Source: Bifidobacterium breve (GTDB lineage Bacteria > Actinomycetota > Thermoleophilia > Solirubrobacterales > Solirubrobacteraceae). From it: a stretch of 64,000 nt of DNA. The notes beneath the pieces were generated by a model that was not told the DNA's origin, made no database searches, and saw nothing but the letters and a program-made list of their open reading frames with translations. This document shows, in pieces, positions 25,088-33,196 of the stretch (the first letter of the stretch is position 1; every line of letters starts with the position of its first letter). The DNA is taken from NCBI GenBank assembly GCA_945878865.1, contig CAMCUD010000012.1:62001-126000 (forward strand), given 5' to 3'. Both the position numbers and the translations under genes were made by a program.

Positions 25088-25111
25088 TTCGCCGATCGCA
25101 CGATCGGTGAA
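25088..25111. promoter_or_regulatory. 24-bp palindrome upstream of the ABC1-kinase operon
   Basis: The core CCGATCG-CA-CGATCGG is perfectly inverted, and the flanks TTC and GAA extend it with one mismatch pair. It lies 27 bases before the GTG at 25138. It shares the CGATC core with the 25055 site, so the same TetR dimer could bind both. Confidence 0.6.
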
Positions 25112-25137
25112 CGACCCGGACCGGACGAGGGCAACAC

Positions 25138-26532
25138 GTGAGCAAGATCCAGGGGGGCCGTCTTCGTCGCGCGGCCAAGATCAGCGGCACGGCCGCCGAG
25201 GTCGCGGCGCGCAACGTCACCGCGCGCGCCGTCGCGAAGTCGGGCACGTCCGACCAGCGGCGCGCCGCGGCCAACCGCCAGCAGCTGAAGTCCGCCGAAG
25301 CGCTCGTGAAGGTCCTGGGCGGGATGCGGGGTGCGGCGATGAAGGTCGGCCAGACCCTGTCCGCCGTCGACGTCGGTCTCGTCCCGGAGGAGATCCGCCC
25401 GGAGTTCCAGGAGATCCTCGCCAAGCTGCAGCAGGACGCCGACCCGATGCCGTTCAAGGCGATCCGCAAGGTCATCGAGGAGGACCTCGGCGACCGGCTC
25501 GACGCGCTGTTCGAGCACGTCGACGAGCAGCCCCTCGCGGCGGCGTCGATCGGGCAGGTCCACCGGGCCCGCACGCTCGACGGCCGGGAGGTCGTCATCA
25601 AGGTGCAGTACCCCGGCATCGCCGAGGCGATCCACGCCGACATGCAGAACCTCAAGCTCGGGCTGAAGCTCCTGAGCACCATCGCGCCCGGCATCGACAC
25701 GGGCGCCATCGCCGACGAGGTGCGCGACCGCATCGGCGAGGAGCTCGACTACGAGCTCGAGGCGCAGAACCAGCGCGCGATGGCGCGTGTCTATCGCGGC
25801 CACCCGTTCATCTTCGTCCCGGACGTCGTGACGTCGCTGTGCTCCGAGCGCGTGATCGTCAGCGAGTTCGTCCCCGGCCGCCGGTTCGCCGAGCTGAAGG
25901 CCGCGCCGCAGGACGTCCGCGACCGCGCGGGCGAGATCCTCGTGCGCTTCTACATCAACGGGCCGTTCCGCCACCGCCTGCTCAACGGCGATCCGCACCC
26001 GGGCAACGTCCTGTGGTGCGAGGACGGGCGCCTGGCGTTCCTGGACTTCGGGTTCTTCAAGCATCTGGGCGACCGCGAGTACGGGGAGCTGCTGGCCTCC
26101 AACCGCGCGGTGTACGAGCGCGATCCGCAGGCGCTCCAGCAGGTGATGGTCGCCGCGGGCGTGATGGACGACGACCCGGCGCTCGCCCAGCCCTTCTTCG
26201 AGCACTACGACGCGATCCTCGGCTGGCTGTCCGTGCCCGAGGCGATGACGATCGACGCGCGGCGGACGGGCGACATGATGCGCCGCTACACCGAGCTGCG
26301 GCGCAGCGACGGCTTCGAGTCGCTCGAGCTGCCCGCTGGCCACTTCGTGCTCATCCGTGCCGTGATGCTGCTCATCGGCCTGCTGGGCCAGCTCGAGGCG
26401 ACGAACGTCTGGCTCGACACGGGCCGGGAGTGGCTGCTCAACGAGCCGCCCGTCACGGAGCTCGGCCGCCAGGAGGCCGAGTTCTTCGTCGACCGGCCGT
26501 ACACCGGCGCGCCCGTCCCGGCCGCGACGTAG
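25138..26532 (+). CDS. ABC1/UbiB-family atypical kinase (AarF-like)
   Basis: This 464-residue protein shows the defining ABC1 motifs in order: KVGQTLS (KxGQ, about 70), [11 protein letters not shown] (about 135-145), VVIKVQYPG (about 153-161), DPHPGN (about 286) and LDFGFFK (about 302). Family members are unorthodox ATP-binding proteins that support quinone or other isoprenoid-lipid metabolism at the membrane. No C-terminal membrane helices are obvious. The GTG start has GAGGG six bases upstream. It is followed 11 bases later by a metallo-hydrolase and faces a TetR regulator, forming a regulated two-gene operon. The lipid substrate is unknown. Confidence 0.92.
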   Translation: MSKIQGGRLRRAAKISGTAAEVAARNVTARAVAKSGTSDQRRAAANRQQLKSAEALVKVLGGMRGAAMKVGQTLSAVDVGLVPEEIRPEFQEILAKLQQDADPMPFKAIRKVIEEDLGDRLDALFEHVDEQPLAAASIGQVHRARTLDGREVVIKVQYPGIAEAIHADMQNLKLGLKLLSTIAPGIDTGAIADEVRDRIGEELDYELEAQNQRAMARVYRGHPFIFVPDVVTSLCSERVIVSEFVPGRRFAELKAAPQDVRDRAGEILVRFYINGPFRHRLLNGDPHPGNVLWCEDGRLAFLDFGFFKHLGDREYGELLASNRAVYERDPQALQQVMVAAGVMDDDPALAQPFFEHYDAILGWLSVPEAMTIDARRTGDMMRRYTELRRSDGFESLELPAGHFVLIRAVMLLIGLLGQLEATNVWLDTGREWLLNEPPVTELGRQEAEFFVDRPYTGAPVPAAT

Positions 26533-26543
26533 GCTGCGGCCGC

Positions 26544-27467
26544 ATGCCGCGGCCGCTGCACCATCTCGCCAGCGTCTCGCGCTTCGCCGCCCACCGGGCG
26601 CGGCGCGAGCGTGACGACGCCGCGGCGATGGCGCAGCTCACCGCCGCGCCGCTCGAGCTTCCCTCCGGGCTCGACCTGGCGTGGCTCGGGGTCGCCGGCT
26701 ACCGCCTCACGTACGAGGGGCAGACGATCTTCCTCGACCCGTACGTCTCGCGCGTGTCGTTCGGCGACACGCTGCGCGGGCGCCCGGCGCTGCCCGACCC
26801 TGTGCTCATCGACCGGCACATCCGGCCGCCCGGCGAGGTGCTCGGCGTGCTCGTCGGCCATACCCACTTCGATCACGCCATCGACGTGCCGGCGATCGCC
26901 GCCCGGCACGACTGCCGGGTGTACGGCTCGGACTCGCTGGCGCACCTCATGGCGCTGCACGGCGAGCAGGAGCGGGCGGTGATCGTCGAGCCGCACCGGC
27001 GATACGAGCTCGGCCCGTTCGTCGTGACGTTCGTGCCGAGTCTGCATTCCAAGCTGCTGCTCGGCTACAAGGTCCCGTACGACGGCGAGCTGACGTGCGA
27101 GCACCTCGACGGGCTGAAGCCGGGCGCGTACAGGTGCGGGCAGGTGTACGGCATCCGCATCGAGGTGGCGGGCGTGAGCCTGTACCACCAGGGCAGCGCG
27201 AACCTCATCGAGGACGAGATCCGCGAGCCGGGCGTCGACGTCTTCCTCGCGGGGATCGCCGGACGCAGCTTCACCCCCGACTACTGGCCGCGGATCATCC
27301 GCGCGCTGGAGCCGAAGGTCATCGTCGCTAGCCACTTCGACGACTTCTTCCGCCCGGTCGACGCGCCGATGGGCTTCTCGCTGAACGTCAACCTCGCGGC
27401 GTTCCCCGAGGAGATCGAGGCGGTCACGCGGAACGTGGAGGTCGCAGCGCTGCCCCAGGGGCACTGA
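26544..27467 (+). CDS. Metallo-beta-lactamase-fold hydrolase
   Basis: This 307-residue protein has the MBL metal motif HTHFDHAID (HxHxDH) near residue 111 and later His/Asp ligands (SLHSK, YHQGSAN, ASHFDDFF). It resembles the UlaG/N-acyl-phosphatidylethanolamine phospholipase D-like branch of lipid-active hydrolases; the branch assignment is tentative. It shares an operon with the ABC1 kinase, which suggests lipid chemistry. TAGGCT lies eight bases before the ATG, but it overlaps the upstream stop codon and may be coincidental. The 3' end overlaps the convergent WS/DGAT gene by 44 bases. Confidence 0.87.
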   Translation: MPRPLHHLASVSRFAAHRARRERDDAAAMAQLTAAPLELPSGLDLAWLGVAGYRLTYEGQTIFLDPYVSRVSFGDTLRGRPALPDPVLIDRHIRPPGEVLGVLVGHTHFDHAIDVPAIAARHDCRVYGSDSLAHLMALHGEQERAVIVEPHRRYELGPFVVTFVPSLHSKLLLGYKVPYDGELTCEHLDGLKPGAYRCGQVYGIRIEVAGVSLYHQGSANLIEDEIREPGVDVFLAGIAGRSFTPDYWPRIIRALEPKVIVASHFDDFFRPVDAPMGFSLNVNLAAFPEEIEAVTRNVEVAALPQGH

Positions 27468-28866
27468 CCCGGCGCGGCTGCAGCTCGTCGAGCGCGACGT
27501 GCAGGTGATCAGCGAGCTCGTCGGGGTCGGGCATCTGAGCGCGGTCGGCCACGATGCCGACGTGCAGGCGCCCGGCGTAGCCCACGACGGTGACGTTCAG
27601 GCCGACCCCGTCGACGATCGCCGAGATCGGGTGGAGCGCCTCGACATCCACGCCCGCGCACCGCACGGGCGTCGGCGGTCCGGGCACGTTGGAGATGACC
27701 ACGTTGCACGGCGGCGTGAACGGCGGGAGCGCGGCGAGCCGGGTCACGGTGCGGCTGACGAGCCCGAAGGCGGCCGGCGGGACGAGGGCGTTGGCGTCCT
27801 GGAGCAGCGTCGCGGGCAGGCGCGCGTGGCGGGCCTTGGCGGCCCGCAGCTCGCGCATGGCGGCCGGCAGGCGGCGCGCGGGATCACGGACGTGGGTCGG
27901 GATCGGCACGAGCATCGAGCCGACCTGGTTTCCGCTCGGGGGCGAGGCTCCCGCCCGGCGCAGCGACACGGGCACCATCGCGACGAGCGGCACGGCGGGG
28001 AGCTCGGAGCGACGGAGCAGCCAGCCGCGCAGCGCACCGGCGACGAGGGTGACGACGAGGTCGTTGACCGTGGCGTCGTGGACGGCGCGGGCGGCATGCA
28101 CGGCGTCGAGGTCGAGCGTCGTCAGCGCGACGCTGCGACGCGCGCTGACCCGGCCGTTGAGGCTCGTGCGCGGCGTCGCTGGGACGCCGGCGCGCCGCTG
28201 CAGCGTGACGCGGCGCAGCGTGGCGGCCAGCGGACCGGTGCCGGGCAGGACGCGGGTCATGGGCATGGCGTCGAGGTGGGGGAGCACCCGGGGCAGCGCG
28301 CCGGCGGCGTGGAGCGGGTGCGCGGCGAGCTGCGCGGCCGTCCGGGTGGCGCGGGCGCGATCGGTCGGGGCCGGCGCGAGCGGCGCGGGTGCGCGGTCGG
28401 GACGCCCGCCGAAGAGCGCCGCGAGGATCGCGAGGCCCGCCGCGCCGTCGGTCACGGCGTGATGCGCCTTCATGAGGAGCGCCTGGGCGCCGCCCCGCAG
28501 GCCATCGACGAGGTGGAGCTCCCACAGCGGCAGCCGGCGGTCAAGGGGGCGCTCGTGGATCGTCGCGACGTGCGCGGCGAGCTCCCGCGGGCCGCCGGGC
28601 CAGGGCAGCGTGCCGGCGTGGACGTGCGCGGCCGGATCGGGGGAGCCCGTGTCCTGCCAGCACGGATGCGTGAGGCCGAACGGCATCGGGGCGATGCGGC
28701 GGCGCAGCGCGGGCACGCCGCCCGCCCCGGCGGCCACGAGCCGCCGGACGTCGTCCTCGGTCATCCGCGAGCCGGGCGCGAGCGTGAGCAGGCCGCAGAT
28801 GTGGCCATGGACGCGTCCGTCCTCGATGGCGAGGAACTGGGCGTCCAGGCTCGTGAGCTGCTCCAT
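27424..28866 (-). CDS. Wax ester synthase/diacylglycerol acyltransferase (WS/DGAT)
   Basis: This 480-residue protein starts MEQLTSLDAQFLAIED, typical of the family. It has the catalytic HHxxxDG motif as HHAVTDG (residues 135-141), the PLW region before it, and the later NVVISNVPGPP segment. It esterifies fatty alcohols or diacylglycerol with acyl-CoA, making wax esters or triacylglycerol storage lipid at the membrane. It follows a PlsC-like acyltransferase by only seven bases, so the two form a neutral-lipid operon. The C-terminal Arg-rich tail overlaps the convergent hydrolase gene. Confidence 0.93.
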   Translation of the reverse strand: MEQLTSLDAQFLAIEDGRVHGHICGLLTLAPGSRMTEDDVRRLVAAGAGGVPALRRRIAPMPFGLTHPCWQDTGSPDPAAHVHAGTLPWPGGPRELAAHVATIHERPLDRRLPLWELHLVDGLRGGAQALLMKAHHAVTDGAAGLAILAALFGGRPDRAPAPLAPAPTDRARATRTAAQLAAHPLHAAGALPRVLPHLDAMPMTRVLPGTGPLAATLRRVTLQRRAGVPATPRTSLNGRVSARRSVALTTLDLDAVHAARAVHDATVNDLVVTLVAGALRGWLLRRSELPAVPLVAMVPVSLRRAGASPPSGNQVGSMLVPIPTHVRDPARRLPAAMRELRAAKARHARLPATLLQDANALVPPAAFGLVSRTVTRLAALPPFTPPCNVVISNVPGPPTPVRCAGVDVEALHPISAIVDGVGLNVTVVGYAGRLHVGIVADRAQMPDPDELADHLHVALDELQPRRVSAPGAALRPPRSA

Positions 28867-28873
28867 CGCGCGG

Positions 28874-29764
28874 TCAGCCGAAGACGGGCATCGACCGGCG
28901 GCTGGCCAGGCGGTCCATGCCGGCCTGCAGTGCCGCTTCGACGTCGCGGTAGACCCGGTCGACGTGGGCGTCGTCCTCGGCGAGGTCGGGGTCGTCGCCG
29001 GGGTCGATCGGATCGAGCAGCTCGGTGCGGATCTTCGCCGGCAGCGGCAGGTGCATCGGGAGGATCTCCAGCGCGAGCGGGAAGGGAAACCCGGCGATGA
29101 TCGGCAGGGTCGCGCCGCGGAGATGCGGGCCGAGCCCGGACCAGCGCGCGAGGAACCGGCCCTCGGAGAGGACAAAGACGGTGTCCGCGCCGCCGACCGA
29201 CGCGACGGGCACGATGGGCACGCCCTGGCGGATCGCGAACCGGACGAAGCCCTTGCGGCCGGCGAGGACCACCTGGTCGCGCTTGCGCCAGCTGCGCATC
29301 GCGTCCTGCTCGCCGCCGGGCCACAGCACGACGTCGTGCCCTGCCTCGAACGCGGCGCTCATCGCTTCGACGGTCGGCGGGATGACGCCCATGGCGCGGA
29401 AGTAGTCCCCGAGGCCCGGCGCGGCCATGAGGACGTCGTGAGCCGTCGGGTGCAGGACACGGCCGCGACCGAAGCGCCGGTACCACTGCAGCGCGAGCGT
29501 CCACGCGTCCATGGTCAGCGCCCCGCCGGAGTGGACGCCGACCAGCAGCGCCGGGTCCTCGGGGATGCGGTGGAAGCCGTCCATCTCCATCCGGAAGTAG
29601 TGGTCCATGAGGAGGTTCCAGAACGGCATCTGGAGCTTGAGCAGGCCGAAGTTCGGGCCGTCGACGTTCCAGCCGGCGGCGCGCCGGGCGACGACGCCGG
29701 CAAGGCGGCTCGGCGCCGGCCTCTCGTGCGCGCCGTTGGGCGCCGCGGTGGTCTGGTGCGTCAC
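28874..29764 (-). CDS. Lysophospholipid/monoacylglycerol-type acyltransferase (PlsC/DGAT2-like)
   Basis: This 296-residue protein belongs to the LPLAT superfamily, MGAT-like branch. VGVHSGG (about 74-80) stands in the position of the HxxxxD block. VVLWPGGEQDA (about 145-155) is the FxxPGG block, and GIPIVPV-like substrate strands are present (GVPIVPVAS). It would transfer acyl groups to a glycerolipid acceptor, feeding the downstream WS/DGAT. The upstream region holds two large palindromes, so the operon is probably regulated by a TetR-like repressor. Confidence 0.85.
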   Translation of the reverse strand: MTHQTTAAPNGAHERPAPSRLAGVVARRAAGWNVDGPNFGLLKLQMPFWNLLMDHYFRMEMDGFHRIPEDPALLVGVHSGGALTMDAWTLALQWYRRFGRGRVLHPTAHDVLMAAPGLGDYFRAMGVIPPTVEAMSAAFEAGHDVVLWPGGEQDAMRSWRKRDQVVLAGRKGFVRFAIRQGVPIVPVASVGGADTVFVLSEGRFLARWSGLGPHLRGATLPIIAGFPFPLALEILPMHLPLPAKIRTELLDPIDPGDDPDLAEDDAHVDRVYRDVEAALQAGMDRLASRRSMPVFG

Positions 29765-29805
29765 GTGGGGTCTCCCTCTCCGGCGGCCGGGAGGGCGCCC
29801 CGCAC

Positions 29806-29842
29806 CGCGTATGCGACATCTTAAGCAGATGTCACATACGCG
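29806..29842. promoter_or_regulatory. Large inverted repeat upstream of the lipid operon
   Basis: The arms CGCGTATG-C-GACATCT and AGATGTC-A-CATACGCG flank a five-base centre. Pairing is complete except for the two single unmatched bases. The half-site resembles that of the 10351 operator (ATGCGACA). It lies 42 bases before the acyltransferase start and could be an operator, or a terminator for the MFS gene transcribed into it. Confidence 0.6.
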
Positions 29843-29869
29843 CCATACCCGACAATTGTCGGGTTATGG
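29843..29869. promoter_or_regulatory. Second palindrome upstream of the lipid operon
   Basis: The core CCCGACAATTGTCGGG (29848-29863) is perfectly palindromic and is flanked by CCATA and TATGG. It sits between the first inverted repeat and the stop codon of the MFS gene. Confidence 0.6.
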
Positions 29870-29873
29870 TGTC

Positions 29874-31463
29874 TCAGTTTGGGTTCGACGCCGCCGCGCG
29901 GGCGAGCGAGTCGCGCTGGTACTCGGCCAGCAGTTCCTGCTCGCGCTCGTGCTTGGGGAAGCAGGTCGACACGAGGATCGCGCCGAGCGCGATCGCCACG
30001 AGACCGGCGAGGTACGCCCAGTGGTCGCCGTCGAGGAACGCGGTCTGCGCGCCGTTGATGATCGCGTCCTGGTACTGCGGGTACTGCTTGGCGGTCTCGG
30101 CGGCGCTGGAGAACGACTTCGTCAGCTCGGACTGCACCTGGTCGGTGACCTTCGAGGCGTTGGGCGACGCGGCGATCTCCTTGCCCACGGCCGCCGCGTA
30201 GCCGGCGGTCAGCAGGGCGCCGAAGATCGACTGCATGATCGCGCCGCCGAGGTCGCGCTGCAGGTCGGCGGTGCCCGACGCCATGCCCGCGCGGTCGGTC
30301 GGGACCGAGCCCGTGAGCGACCGTGACGCGGGCGTGCCCGCGAGGCCCACGCCGATGCCGACGAAGATGTAGCCCAGCGCCACGTGCCAGTACTGGGCGT
30401 CCTGGTCCCACAGCAGCAGCATCGTGAGGAACCCGAGCGCGACGAAGACGTAGCCGAAGAGCAGCGTGAACCGCGCGCCGCGCTCCTCGACGAGCTTCGC
30501 CGAGCGGGGCGCGACGATGACCATCGCCACCGCGGCGGGCAGGACGGAGAGACCCGCGTCGATCGTGGAGTAGTCCAGGACGTTCTGCAGGAACTGCTGC
30601 CCGATGAACATCGCGCCCATGAGCGAGCCGAAGACGATGATGCCCGCGACCGCCGCCACCCAGAAGGTCGGGCGGCCCGCGACCTTGAGGTCGTAGAGCG
30701 GCTGCGGCGCGCGCCGCTGGCGCAGGACGAACGCGCCGATACCCGCGAGCGCGATGATGAGCAGGCCGATCGCCGCCGCCTGCGCGTTGGGCACGACGAT
30801 GAAGTTGATGCCGAGCACGAGTGCCGCGACCATCACGACCGAGAGGATGCCGCCGAGGTTGTCGACGGGGTCGGTGCTCTCGTTCACGTGCGCGGGGATG
30901 TAGACGAGCGCGAGCCCGAGTGCGATCGCCGCGAGCGGCACGGTGATGAGGAAGACCGAGCCCCAGTCGTAGTGCTCCAGCAGGAAGCCCGCCACGAGCG
31001 GGCCGAGGGAGGCGAACGCGCCGCCGATGCTCGACCACAGCGCGATCGACTTCGTGCGCGCCGGGCCGGACCACAGCGCCGTGATGAGCGCGAGGGTGGT
31101 GGGGTAGGCCATGCCGGCGGCGACGCCTCCGAGCAGGCGGCCGGCGAACAGCAGCTCGATCGATCCCGCGAGGCCGGCGAGCAGGCTCGCAGGAATCGTG
31201 AGCGCCATGCCGGCGAGCACCATCTGCTTGCGGCCGTAGCGGTCGCCGAGCGCGCCGAGGTACAGCACGGACGCGGCGAGGCCGAGCGAGAAGCCGACGG
31301 CGACGAGGTTCAGCTCGGTCTGGCCGGCGTCGAACGCCTTGCCGATGTCGGGCAGGGCGACGTTCGCGACGGCGAGGTTGAGGTTCGCGACGGTGGAGAC
31401 GGCGATGAGCGCGGCGAGGACGAGCCCGGCGCGGGCAGGGGAGGTGCTCTCGGGTTCGGCCAT
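29874..31463 (-). CDS. MFS transporter, DHA2-like (14 membrane segments)
   Basis: This 529-residue protein has multiple hydrophobic helices and MFS motif A (LGALGDRYGRKQMVL, about 68-82). LGPLVAGFLLEHYDW marks the motif-C region of exporters. A soluble loop near the C-terminus (ASPNASKVTDQVQSELTKSFSSAAETAKQYPQ) is an unusual insertion before the last helix. The ATG at 31463 is chosen because translation upstream is low-complexity. Transcription continues into the region of the lipid operon palindromes. The substrate is unknown. Confidence 0.88.
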   Translation of the reverse strand: MAEPESTSPARAGLVLAALIAVSTVANLNLAVANVALPDIGKAFDAGQTELNLVAVGFSLGLAASVLYLGALGDRYGRKQMVLAGMALTIPASLLAGLAGSIELLFAGRLLGGVAAGMAYPTTLALITALWSGPARTKSIALWSSIGGAFASLGPLVAGFLLEHYDWGSVFLITVPLAAIALGLALVYIPAHVNESTDPVDNLGGILSVVMVAALVLGINFIVVPNAQAAAIGLLIIALAGIGAFVLRQRRAPQPLYDLKVAGRPTFWVAAVAGIIVFGSLMGAMFIGQQFLQNVLDYSTIDAGLSVLPAAVAMVIVAPRSAKLVEERGARFTLLFGYVFVALGFLTMLLLWDQDAQYWHVALGYIFVGIGVGLAGTPASRSLTGSVPTDRAGMASGTADLQRDLGGAIMQSIFGALLTAGYAAAVGKEIAASPNASKVTDQVQSELTKSFSSAAETAKQYPQYQDAIINGAQTAFLDGDHWAYLAGLVAIALGAILVSTCFPKHEREQELLAEYQRDSLARAAASNPN

Positions 31464-31551
31464 GGCGCGCAGGATGCTCGCATCCCGGGCGGCTGGCGTC
31501 ATCCGGTTGGGGTGACCCGGATCCGCCTCGGGCGTGGGTAGGGTCACGCGC

Positions 31552-31977
31552 ATGAGCGCCACGCCCCCGCCCCCTCCGGGCGCCCCGGATCCGAACGACC
31601 CGACGCGGCAGATGTCGACGCCCTACGACGCGCCGCCTCCGGGTGGGCCGCCGCCCGGCGGCCAGCCGCCCGCCGGCGGCGACAGCGGCGGCAAGGGCTG
31701 GATCATCGCGCTCGGCGTCGGGCTGGTCATCGCGATCGCGCTGCTGCTCTTCGTGCTGCTCTCCGGTGACGACGACAACGACAAGACGTCGACGACGACG
31801 CCCGCGGTCACGGTCGTCCAGCAGCAGCCCACGGTCACCGACGAGATCAAGACCGACGAGATCAAGACGCAGACCGAGGTCCAGACGGTCACCACGCCCG
31901 CGCAGACGGTGACGACGCCCGCGCAGACCGTCACGGTCCCAGCCGAGACGACCCAGGGCGGCGCAACCGTCCCGTAG
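31552..31977 (+). CDS. Single-pass membrane protein with Pro/Gly-rich N-terminus and Thr-rich tail
   Basis: This 141-residue protein has a Pro/Gly-rich cytoplasmic part (residues 1-48), one membrane helix (WIIALGVGLVIAIALLLFVLL, about 50-70) and an acidic then Thr/Val/Gln-rich outer tail. The tail repeats TVTTPAQTVTTPAQTVTVPAET, a likely extended or O-glycosylated stalk. TAGGGT lies seven bases before ATG. No enzymatic motif is present; it looks like an envelope protein of unknown function. Confidence 0.8.
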   Translation: MSATPPPPPGAPDPNDPTRQMSTPYDAPPPGGPPPGGQPPAGGDSGGKGWIIALGVGLVIAIALLLFVLLSGDDDNDKTSTTTPAVTVVQQQPTVTDEIKTDEIKTQTEVQTVTTPAQTVTTPAQTVTVPAETTQGGATVP

Positions 31978-31981
31978 GCCC

Positions 31982-33196
31982 TCAGCCGACGAGCGCGACG
32001 CGCAGCTCCGAGGGGTACGGGCCCTCCCACCGCAGCCGTCCGGCGCGGTGCAGGGTCGGCCCCTCGAGCAGCGCGGTGAGCATCGCCGGGATCTGCGCCC
32101 GGTTGATCTGCTCGCCGAAGCAGGTGTGCAGCCCGTGGCCGAAGTGCAGGTACGCCTCTGCCGGCCGCCCCGGGATGAACGCGTCCGGATCCTCGACGAC
32201 CTCGTCGTCGAACATCGCGGCCTGCAGCCCGCAGAACACGATGGCGCCGGCAGGGATCGTCGTCTCGCGTGACGTGCCCGCGGCGATCACGCGGTCGTGC
32301 GCGCAGGTCCGCAGCACCGCGACGGCCTGCGGGCGGAAGCGCAAGGCCTCGAACGCGATGGCGGCCACGGCGTCGCGGTCGCCCGCGCGTGCGGCTTCCT
32401 GCGCGGCCGACAGCTCGGTCGGCCGTTCGAGCAGCTCCTCGACGATGTTCGCCAGCGCCTTGCCCACCGTCGGGATCCAGCCGGAGATAAGCCCGATGAG
32501 GTTGTGGCGGATCGCGACGTCGTGGAGCGCCGGCTCGTCTCCCGCCCGCCGGGCGCGCAGCAGGCGCCCGAGGACGTCGTCGGCTTGCAGCTCACCCGCC
32601 GCCGCGCGTTCGGCGATGAGCGCGTCGAGGTGCGGGCGCCACGCTGCGGCGTCGTCCTGCGCGCGCCGGCGGATGCTCGGCAGGTTGCCGACGTTGAGGA
32701 AGATCTCCTCGAACAGCGAGCGCGCCCAGCGGCACTGGGTCGCGCGGTCAGGGCCGGGGGCGCCGAGGTAGCTCGCGATGAGCTCGTCGACGACCGGATC
32801 GCACAGGTCCGAGACGACATCGAGCTCCGCGCCCGCGGCGGCGATCCGGCGCCGGGCGACGGCAAGGGCGACGTCGCCCAGCGCCGGGACGTCCTGCGGG
32901 CGCACCGCGGCGCGCAGCGCCGCGTGGTCGTGGCGGTACAACGGCGTGTCGTCCAGCCCCAGGATGAACGGGCCGGTGAGCGCCTCCATCTTCGGCGCGT
33001 AGTGGGCGACGGTGAACGCCTGGTGGTCGCCCAGCGCCTCCCGGACGTCGTCCGCGCGGGCGAGCACGGCGACCTTGCCCGCCACCGTGATCGGCCGATG
33101 GCGGCGCAGCCGCCGCAGCACGTCGAGCGACCAGCGGTCCAGCGCCCGGCCGGCGCCGTCGGCGAGGTCCTCAGTAAGGTCGGCGACGACCGTCAT
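31982..33196 (-). CDS. Cytochrome P450 with atypical I-helix (fourth gene of the DyP operon)
   Basis: This 404-residue protein has a complete haem-binding loop HFGHGLHTCFGEQ (ligand Cys359), the K-helix EALRFRP (ExxR) and typical P450 spacing. The I-helix reads GLISGWIPTVGKA, so the acid/alcohol pair that activates O2 is missing. A Pro occupies the region where H2O2-using CYP152 enzymes have Arg-Pro. The start overlaps the DyP stop as ATGA. No ferredoxin or reductase gene is nearby. Use of peroxide, or catalysis of an isomerase-like reaction, is inferred; substrate unknown. Confidence 0.9.
   Translation of the reverse strand: MTVVADLTEDLADGAGRALDRWSLDVLRRLRRHRPITVAGKVAVLARADDVREALGDHQAFTVAHYAPKMEALTGPFILGLDDTPLYRHDHAALRAAVRPQDVPALGDVALAVARRRIAAAGAELDVVSDLCDPVVDELIASYLGAPGPDRATQCRWARSLFEEIFLNVGNLPSIRRRAQDDAAAWRPHLDALIAERAAAGELQADDVLGRLLRARRAGDEPALHDVAIRHNLIGLISGWIPTVGKALANIVEELLERPTELSAAQEAARAGDRDAVAAIAFEALRFRPQAVAVLRTCAHDRVIAAGTSRETTIPAGAIVFCGLQAAMFDDEVVEDPDAFIPGRPAEAYLHFGHGLHTCFGEQINRAQIPAMLTALLEGPTLHRAGRLRWEGPYPSELRVALVG

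Noticed and set aside
27424-27467. Possible frameshift or mis-call at the 44-base overlap of the hydrolase and WS/DGAT genes
   Set aside because: Both reading frames are intact to normal stop codons, and convergent overlaps are frequent in this window.
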